A DNA stretch of 64,000 bases from Corynebacterium hindlerae. GTDB lineage: Bacteria; Actinomycetota; Actinomycetes; Mycobacteriales; Mycobacteriaceae. The number at the start of each line of letters is the position of its first letter. Positions within the stretch are counted from its first letter, which is position 1. This document shows positions 55,972 to 64,000 of the stretch, piece by piece. The stretch covers positions 434,001 to 498,000 of the forward strand of contig NZ_CP059833.1 in NCBI RefSeq assembly GCF_014117265.1, in the 5' to 3' direction. The position numbers and the translations under genes were made by a program. The notes below the pieces were generated by a model that did not search any database, was not told where the DNA came from, and saw only the letters and a program-made list of their open reading frames with translations.

Positions 55972-55994
55972 GCGTTAAATTCTATCCCGTTTGC

Positions 55995-56627
55995 TTACAG
56001 GCTTTGCACCCAGTTGCGGAGCAACTTCAGCCCCACGTCACCGGATTTTTCCGGATGGAACTGGGTGGCCCACAGCGCGCCGTTGTCCACCGCTGCCACG
56101 AAACGGTCATTCTCGTGCGTTGACCAGGCAACTTTCGGGGCGGTGGTGAGCCCATCGCCGGTCAGTTCCCAGGAGCGCACCCCGTAGGAGTGGACGAAGT
56201 AGAACCGGTCCTCAGGGGTAATCCCGGCGAACATCTCGGAATCTTCCGGTGTCTCCACCGTGTTCCAGCCCATGTGCGGCAACACCTTAGCCTGCAGCTT
56301 TTCGACGCTCCCAGGCCACTCACCACAGCCCTGCGAGGTCACCCCGTGCTCAATGCCCGTGTCAAACAGGATCTGCATGCCCACGCAGATCCCCATGACC
56401 GGTCGGCCACCCGCCAGACGCTCGCCGATGAGGCGTGGCCCGTGCACTGCCCGCAATCCCCGCATGCACGCATCAAAGGCGCCGACACCGGGGACCAGCA
56501 GCCCATCGGCTTCCAGCACCGTCGTGGGATCAGAGGTGACAGTCACCCGGGCCCCAACATGTTCCAGTGCACGTTGTGCAGAGCGAATGTTTCCGGAGCC
56601 GTAATCGAGCAGGGCAATGTTCTTCAT
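55995..56627 (-). CDS. hisH: Imidazole glycerol phosphate synthase, glutaminase subunit
   Basis: Supplies ammonia to HisF. 210 aa class I glutaminase: nucleophile Cys in [11 protein letters not shown], oxyanion strand [10 protein letters not shown], and the His-Glu pair in [13 protein letters not shown] 56627 ([13 protein letters not shown]) is preceded by TACAAT and seven bases, so a leaderless transcript starts here, inside the his cluster; the longer frame is rejected. Confidence 0.96.
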   Translation of the reverse strand: MKNIALLDYGSGNIRSAQRALEHVGARVTVTSDPTTVLEADGLLVPGVGAFDACMRGLRAVHGPRLIGERLAGGRPVMGICVGMQILFDTGIEHGVTSQGCGEWPGSVEKLQAKVLPHMGWNTVETPEDSEMFAGITPEDRFYFVHSYGVRSWELTGDGLTTAPKVAWSTHENDRFVAAVDNGALWATQFHPEKSGDVGLKLLRNWVQSL

Positions 56628-56650
56628 GCGGAACATTGTAGCCAGTAGGG

Positions 56651-58015
56651 TTACTTCGTCTTCTTCGCCTTACCCCTGGAGGTGTGCCTGCCAGGAAGTG
56701 GCAGACGCTTCACGCTCGGCACGCGACGCAGGCGGGTCTTGATGTTGTCGTAGTCCGTCACGCGGTGCTTACCCAAGTAGGTATCCAGTATTGTTGCCAG
56801 CAGGCCAAAGGCCATAATTCCGGCGGCCGCTGCGAAGGCTCCCGAGTAGGCGAACGACGCCGCAACGAAACCAAGCGCGAACGAACCGACACCGGTGCCG
56901 GAGTCGAAGGAAATGTTCCACAGCGCGGAGGCCTCGGATACCCGGCTGCGTGGCAGGCGGGTAAACATGGTGAGCAACGCTTCGTTCTGGGCGGCACCGA
57001 ACCCGCCGCCGTACAGCACCGCCGCCAAAAACAGCAGCCACACGGACCAGTGGTTGGCCACCGTCATTGCCATGATAGCCAGGCCCAACGCGCCAATCAG
57101 CAGCGCCGGGGCCATCGTGGCACCAGCGTCGCCGCGTCGGTCAGCCACGACGCCTGCCAGGTATCGGAACACCATCTGGGCTCCGCCCACGATGGAGAGC
57201 ACCACGCCCGCGAACAACGCACCGTTCACCGCGTCAGCTTCCCGTACCGCGGCTGGCAAGAAGGTGGACACCGTACCGAAGCCCATGGCAGCGACAAAAA
57301 TACCGATCGCAGGGACGGTCACCAGCTTCCACGTCGCCACGCTCCGGCGCGCAGGTTCAGCAGTGGTGGTATCCGCAGCGGCTTCCGCCTCGTCCGGCAC
57401 ATCGGGCGCAATGTTCGGAATAAGCAAGCAGCACACCGCGGCGACCAGCGCCACGGCGGCTCCCAGCACGTACACCAGTTCAAAGCTAATGTTTTCCGCC
57501 AGGTACAGGCCCATGGGCAAAAACAGCAGCTCCGAGGTGCCCACCGCCAAGCCAAGAGTTCCGGAGGCTTTCCCCAGGAAGCGCAATGGGACAAGTTCCG
57601 CGATCAGCGCCGATTCGGCCACGGTCAGCGCACCGAACCCGACGCCCCGGATAGCGGAGATCAGCAGCACCGGCAGCATCTGCATTCCCAGCAGGTATCC
57701 CACAGCGGGAACGCCCAACAGGAACGCGGACACGCTCATCACGGGAATGTAGCCGAAGCGCCGACAGAGTCGCGGCGTGACCACCTGGGTCAGGACGGTC
57801 GCCGCCATGAACACACCGGTGGTGGCACCAGCGAAGGCATCTGAACCGCCCGACTGAATGACAGCCAGTGGTACGACGGGGAGCAATAGCGACCAGCTAC
57901 CGAAGGCCGCCCCCACCGCGATGATGGTGGCTAAGAACCCGGGGCTACGCCACATGCTGGGAAGCTGTTCCAGTTCCTCTCGGGTGAGCCGACGGTTCGA
58001 AGCCTTCAGTACCAC
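56651..58015 (-). CDS. MFS transporter within the histidine cluster
   Basis: 454 residues, twelve membrane helices and a basic C-terminal tail ([12 protein letters not shown]). [20 protein letters not shown] in the loop between helices 2 and 3 and VADRRGDAG in the second half are MFS-type loops. Substrate unknown; an exporter of a histidine-pathway compound is one possibility by context. The GTG start directly follows the stop of the small membrane protein, so they are coupled; ATG at 57955 (MWRSPGFL) is the alternative. Confidence 0.82.
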   Translation of the reverse strand: MVLKASNRRLTREELEQLPSMWRSPGFLATIIAVGAAFGSWSLLLPVVPLAVIQSGGSDAFAGATTGVFMAATVLTQVVTPRLCRRFGYIPVMSVSAFLLGVPAVGYLLGMQMLPVLLISAIRGVGFGALTVAESALIAELVPLRFLGKASGTLGLAVGTSELLFLPMGLYLAENISFELVYVLGAAVALVAAVCCLLIPNIAPDVPDEAEAAADTTTAEPARRSVATWKLVTVPAIGIFVAAMGFGTVSTFLPAAVREADAVNGALFAGVVLSIVGGAQMVFRYLAGVVADRRGDAGATMAPALLIGALGLAIMAMTVANHWSVWLLFLAAVLYGGGFGAAQNEALLTMFTRLPRSRVSEASALWNISFDSGTGVGSFALGFVAASFAYSGAFAAAAGIMAFGLLATILDTYLGKHRVTDYDNIKTRLRRVPSVKRLPLPGRHTSRGKAKKTK

Positions 58016-58222
58016 TTAGGTCATTTCTCCAATCAGCCACAATAATGCGGCGGCCAGGGCGATCGCAGCGCAGATCGCCAATCCGAATGTCGCTGTCCGA
58101 TTCTCCGCCTTATAAGCAGACCACGCCCCACCAACGAGGAGGCCAGCGATGATGAATAACACGTACACCAGCGCGTAGCGCGGTTCGGAAGCACTCTTAG
58201 CTACTGTAACAAGTTTTGTCAT
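58016..58222 (-). CDS. Small membrane protein in the his operon
   Basis: 68 aa, two membrane helices (YALVYVLFIIAGLLVGGAW and FGLAICAAIALAAALLWLIG) joined by a short charged turn. No known family. It sits 3 bp after hisB and directly abuts the transporter gene, so all three are translated in series; C. glutamicum has a small gene at the same place. Confidence 0.75.
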   Translation of the reverse strand: MTKLVTVAKSASEPRYALVYVLFIIAGLLVGGAWSAYKAENRTATFGLAICAAIALAAALLWLIGEMT

Positions 58223-58225
58223 CTG

Positions 58226-58821
58226 CTACAGCGCACCCTTGGTGGAAGGGATCCCGGTCATACGTGGGTCATATTCCACAGCCGCGCGCAGGGCACGAGC
58301 CACGGCCTTGTATTCCGCTTCCGTGATGTGGTGCGGGTCCCGCCCATAGTGGCAGCGAACGTGCAGCGTGATCCGGGAATTAAAGGCCAACGTTTCAAAG
58401 AAGTGCTCGTTGATCACTGTGGCATAGTGCCCACCGATGACCTGGTGCACCATGTGCTCCGGCTCGCCGGTGATCACGAAGTAAGGGCGACCGGAGATAT
58501 CGACGATCGCCTCGCACAGGGTCTCGTCCATCGGGAGCATCGCGGAGCCGAAGCGTCGGATGCCTTTCTTGTCCCCGATGGCGTCCAGCAGCGCCTGTCC
58601 CAGCACGATGGCGGTGTCCTCCACGGTGTGGTGCGCGTCGATGTGGGTATCTCCCTTGGCGTGAACCTTGAGATCAAAAGAACCGTGCACGCCGAAGGCG
58701 GTGAGCATGTGATCGAAGAAGGGCACCCCGGTGTCGATATCCACCTGGCCCGACCCATCTAGGTTGATCTCCACCTGGATGTCGGACTCGGAGGTGGTGC
58801 GAGTGGCGGTTCCGATGCGCA

Positions 58822-58822
<1 letters not shown>
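58226..58822 (-). CDS. hisB: Imidazoleglycerol-phosphate dehydratase
   Basis: 198 aa, single-function His[31 protein letters not shown] and the second metal motif [38 protein letters not shown] (both diagnostic His/Glu clusters) are complete. Overlaps hisC by one base. Confidence 0.97.
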
Positions 58823-61205
<2,383 letters not shown>

Positions 61206-61328
61206 CTTTGGTTCTAGCCTCCTTGGCAAATGGATGGAATCGGTGTTTATTCTAGGTGTTTGGACGGGTCATCCCTTAAAATCTTGATATTCTTGCCCAT
61301 TTCAGGGCTAGCAGACACCACCAAGAAA

Positions 61329-61352
61329 TAGTTTTCACTCTGATGAAAACTA
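61329..61352. promoter_or_regulatory. Palindromic operator between hisD and the YbjN gene
   Basis: TAGTTTTCA (61329-61337) and TGAAAACTA (61344-61352) are perfect 9-bp arms with a 6-nt spacer, in the divergent promoter region. It could bind a repressor of the his operon, of the YbjN gene, or both. I cannot name the factor. Confidence 0.6.
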
Positions 61353-61380
61353 TACAAAGTGCGGGGAGAGGAGGAAACAA

Positions 61381-62424
61381 GTGGGCATCGCAGCGGAGGA
61401 TCGCGGAAAGATCCTCATGTTTCCCACCATCGCCACCCTGGCCGAGGCCGCAACTGAGGTGGGACTGAATTTCATTGAAGGCGCGGACCGTCTGCTGTTG
61501 CCCTGGGATTTACACCGCCAGCTCTTCACGTTCACTGCGCACCCACGACCTGCGCTGGTGTCTTTCGCCCAGGTACGACGCGATATCAGCATGGGCCTGC
61601 TCCGCGATGTCTCAGAGTTCATCGACAACTGGAACAGCGAGCGTATCAACCCCACAGCGTCTTTTCGGGTGACTGACGAAGGTGACCTGTCGGTGGCCTT
61701 CAGCGCGTTCATGCCCGTCGGTGCCGGCCTCAGCTTCGAGCAACTCACCGACTTCATCTACCGTAGCTGCGATGTCACGGACATGGCCGTTAATGCACTC
61801 GCGGACCACCTTGGTCCGGACGTCGTCTCTGGGCTCAATGACTTCGCGCGCACCTATGAAGACGACAAAGCGCTGCGCGCTCCGCTGTTTCGCCCGCGCA
61901 ACCTTGACGGCGATCCCGGCCGAGAAATGGACGAGCACACCGCACTGAATCTGTTCCTCGATTCTTCCGAGCAGCCGGCAATGTTTGCCGATGAGCTCTC
62001 CCCCATCACCATCGATCGCATCGCCGACACGTGGGCCACCCGGGGCATCACCAACATGGAAAAGCATGAGGATTTCATTGTCACCGGAATCAACAACATC
62101 CTCATGGCGGTCTTTATTGACAACGGCCCCTCCCTACTCATGCGAGGACACTGGGATTGCTTCGTCCCCGAAGCAGACCTGCTCAAGGCCTTCCTCATCG
62201 CCAACGACTGGAATAACGCCCCCTCGCTCACCCGGGCCCTATGGGTAACCGAGGAGCAGGCGCTCCAGCTCCGTGTCGAGGCAGCGCTGCCCATCACGCA
62301 CGGTATGTCCAGCGAACAGTTAGACGAGGTCATCACCACCTACACCCAGGAAATCCTCAGGGCGATTGATTCCCTCAGTATGGACATCAGCGGCCACTCG
62401 CCTGTGCATTGGCCGGACCAATAG
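61381..62424 (+). CDS. Tandem YbjN-domain protein
   Basis: 347 aa; starts at GTG 61381 after AGGAGGAAACAA. Two YbjN-type domains (T3SS-chaperone-like fold): the first about residues 70-170 (INPTASFRVTDEGDLSVAFSAFMPVGAGLSFEQLTDFI), the second about 215-335 (ITNMEKHEDFIVTGINNILMAVFIDNG). The function of YbjN proteins is not settled. The gene is divergent from hisD and convergent with nadC; such proteins are found next to hisD in several corynebacteria, as I recall. Confidence 0.78.
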   Translation: MGIAAEDRGKILMFPTIATLAEAATEVGLNFIEGADRLLLPWDLHRQLFTFTAHPRPALVSFAQVRRDISMGLLRDVSEFIDNWNSERINPTASFRVTDEGDLSVAFSAFMPVGAGLSFEQLTDFIYRSCDVTDMAVNALADHLGPDVVSGLNDFARTYEDDKALRAPLFRPRNLDGDPGREMDEHTALNLFLDSSEQPAMFADELSPITIDRIADTWATRGITNMEKHEDFIVTGINNILMAVFIDNGPSLLMRGHWDCFVPEADLLKAFLIANDWNNAPSLTRALWVTEEQALQLRVEAALPITHGMSSEQLDEVITTYTQEILRAIDSLSMDISGHSPVHWPDQ

Positions 62425-62429
62425 GGGCG

Positions 62430-63302
62430 TTATTCGAAGTCGAGCCCCAGGTCCAAGGCGCGAACCGAGTGCGTCAACGAACCGACCGCCAGGAAATCCA
62501 CACCGCACTTGGCGTAGTCGGCCGCGTGTTCCAACCGCAGGCCACCAGAGGCTTCCAGCAACGTCGACGGCGATAGTGCATTACGACGCTGCACAGCAAT
62601 CTGCACCTCCCACAGGTCAAAGTTGTCCAGCAACACCTCGTCAGGAGACTCTGTCAAAATTTCATCCAACTGCGCGAGCGTATCTACTTCTACCTCGCAC
62701 CACACGTCCGGGTACTCCAGACGAACGCAGCGCAGCGCTCCCACCACGGACCCGGCAGCCACCACGTGGTTGTCCTTGATCATTGCGCGATCCCCCAGCC
62801 CCATGCGGTGGTTTTCGCCACCGCCGGCCCGGACTGCGTATTTTTGTAGTTTCCGCATCATTGGCAACGTCTTGCGGGAGTCACGAATTTTCGCGCCAGT
62901 GCCGGCGACAGCGTCCACCCACTCCGCGGTGGCCGTGGCTACCCCACCGAGGTGCGTCAGCAAGTTGAGCATCGTGCGCTCAGCGGTGAGGAGAGTTCGG
63001 GTCGGACATTCAATCGTGGCGACTGCGGTACCTGGCTCCACGCGATCGCCGTCGGAAAGGTGCAGTTCCACGCGGTAATCTTCGGTGGTGCTGACTTCGG
63101 AGAGGACGGCGTCGATAAGCGCGAGCCCGGCGACGGTGCCGTGCGCGCGGCTGACAATTTTCGCGGTGGCACGCTGCGTCTCGCCGACGGTGGCGCGGGT
63201 GGTGATGTCCGGTCCGTAAGCGAGGTCCTCGTCGAGTGCGACGCGGATGACGGCGCGGGCGTCGGCAAGGTCAAAAGCAAGGTCAGGGCCAAAATCAGAC
63301 AT
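62430..63302 (-). CDS. nadC: Quinolinate phosphoribosyltransferase
   Basis: Converts quinolinate and PRPP to nicotinate mononucleotide. 290 aa: EDLAYGPDITTRATV, ERTMLNLLTHLGGVATAT, DSRKTLPMMRKLQKYAVRAGGGENHRMGL and the ligand ASGGLRLEHAADYA region (Glu/Asp). Overlaps nadA by one base. A cysteine desulfurase-like nadS gene, which follows in C. glutamicum, is absent here; a YbjN gene is convergent instead. Confidence 0.96.
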   Translation of the reverse strand: MSDFGPDLAFDLADARAVIRVALDEDLAYGPDITTRATVGETQRATAKIVSRAHGTVAGLALIDAVLSEVSTTEDYRVELHLSDGDRVEPGTAVATIECPTRTLLTAERTMLNLLTHLGGVATATAEWVDAVAGTGAKIRDSRKTLPMMRKLQKYAVRAGGGENHRMGLGDRAMIKDNHVVAAGSVVGALRCVRLEYPDVWCEVEVDTLAQLDEILTESPDEVLLDNFDLWEVQIAVQRRNALSPSTLLEASGGLRLEHAADYAKCGVDFLAVGSLTHSVRALDLGLDFE

Positions 63303-64000
63303 TATTCGCCGTCACCAGGCTTTCCAATCGTGATCATGCGCGCGACGCTGGCGCGGGCCTTGTCGGCCACATCGGCGGGGACGGTCACCTCGTCGGTGCC
63401 GTCGGCCAGGCACTTGAGCAGCGCTGCGGGGGTGATGCGCTTCATGTAACCGCATTCGGCGCGCTCGTTGACCGGCTGGAAGTTCACCTCTGGGGCTGCC
63501 TTGTGCAGCTGGTGCAACATACCCAGCTCCGTGGCCACCAACACGGTGGAACCGCCGGACACCTCACGGGCGCTGGTGAGCATATCGCCAGTGGACAGCA
63601 TGTGCACTCGTTCTTTTTCGATCGTGCCCTCGCCCGCCAGGTAGATCGCGGAGTTCGCACACCCGCACTCAGGGTGAATGAACAGCTCAGCGGCCGGATT
63701 CGACACCGCCGCCTCCTCCAACTGCCGGGAGCTAATCCCCGCGTGCACGTGGCATTCCCCCGCCCAGGTACGCACATTGTCCCGGCCGGTCTCCCGGATC
63801 ACGTGGGCGCCCAAGAACTGATCCGGGCAGAACAGAATTTCGGTGTCCGGGTCGATGGATGCCACCACATCGACAGCATTGGACGAGGTGCAGCACACGT
63901 CAGTCAGCGCCTTTACCGCCGCGGTGGTGTTGACGTAAGAAACGACCACGGCGTCCGGGTGCTCATCTTTCCATTCCTGCAGCTGCTCCGCGGTGATGGA
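63302..64000 (-). CDS. nadA: Quinolinate synthase (5' end outside window)
   Basis: Makes quinolinate from iminoaspartate and DHAP with a [4Fe-4S] cluster. The frame is open to the window edge ([23 protein letters not shown]...). Three conserved Cys regions are visible: [19 protein letters not shown] and ERAECGYMK; also [11 protein letters not shown] and GECHVHAGI. Operon nadA-nadC. nadB is not visible in the window. Confidence 0.95.
   Translation of the reverse strand, partial: SITAEQLQEWKDEHPDAVVVSYVNTTAAVKALTDVCCTSSNAVDVVASIDPDTEILFCPDQFLGAHVIRETGRDNVRTWAGECHVHAGISSRQLEEAAVSNPAAELFIHPECGCANSAIYLAGEGTIEKERVHMLSTGDMLTSAREVSGGSTVLVATELGMLHQLHKAAPEVNFQPVNERAECGYMKRITPAALLKCLADGTDEVTVPADVADKARASVARMITIGKPGDGE

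Overview
The window is chromosomal DNA from a Corynebacterium (species not determinable from sequence alone). The evidence is the high-GC coding, many putative leaderless genes (a TANNNT -10 box 6-8 nt before the start codon), an actinobacterial SepIVA-type coiled-coil protein, the orphan TrpC with a Trp-associated membrane protein beside a histidine cluster, and gene order that, as I remember it, follows the C. glutamicum segment from trmD/rpsP through ffh, amtB-glnK, ftsY, smc, rnc, gdh, glgP, pyk and lgt to hisD.

Layout. 1-752: 5' part of tex (minus). 753-1279: non-coding, with a duplicated palindromic element. 1280-3167: lipoprotein-type asparaginase and a cytidine deaminase-ASCH fusion. 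3247-4133: decayed DNA, a broken short-chain dehydrogenase and a frameshifted XRE regulator overlapping the trmD end. 4126-5408: rimM-trmD. 5627-11383: complete oligopeptide ABC transporter (oppB-C-DF-A). 11442-11948: rpsP. 12095-15471: methyltransferase, CPBP membrane protease and a NarL-type two-component system. 15538-20610: ffh, glnK-amtB, ftsY (all minus), with glnD missing from its usual place. 20650-22129: divergent metal-efflux/ArsR pair. 22161-28946: smc and a coupled 1108-residue protein of unknown function. 28947-29666: non-coding, with a second duplicated palindromic element. 29667-34280: sepIVA-DUF177-rnc-mutM, then an AGCS symporter and acylphosphatase. 34482-40230: rbsR-A-C-B-K-D. 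40283-43067: glutamate dehydrogenase and glycerate kinase. 43054-46731: small unknown protein, DUF4921 HIT-type transferase, M20 amidohydrolase and GntR regulator. 46758-51734: glgP, pyk, lgt. 51790-53657: orphan trpC, Trp-associated membrane protein, hisI. 53654-61205: hisF, impA, hisA, hisH, MFS exporter, small membrane protein, hisB, hisC, hisD. 61381-62424: tandem YbjN protein. 62430-64000: nadC and 5'-truncated nadA.

How it fits together. Most of the minus strand is conserved housekeeping: SRP targeting (ffh, ftsY), RNA processing and modification (rnc, trmD, rimM), chromosome organisation (smc), nitrogen control (amtB-glnK), histidine and NAD synthesis. Plus-strand cassettes interrupt it: peptide uptake, ribose uptake, metal efflux, two-component signalling. 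Nitrogen and carbon scavenging recur (asparaginase, peptide uptake, ammonium uptake, GDH, AGCS, ribose, M20 amidohydrolase, glycerate), which would suit a host-associated or nutrient-scavenging life, though that is inference.

Points most worth a second look: two unrelated palindromic elements, each duplicated with almost the same period (196 and 197 bp); the cytidine deaminase-ASCH fusion, a possible one-protein N4-acylcytidine salvage enzyme; the amtB-glnK operon ending in a ~120-bp nested palindrome instead of glnD; the smc-coupled 1108-residue protein; an orphan TrpC that has lost a catalytic Glu beside a HisA carrying substitutions expected for HisA-only specialisation; and a perfect hairpin that presents the likely glgP start codon in its loop. 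No CRISPR array, IS transposase, prophage, tRNA or rRNA gene was seen.
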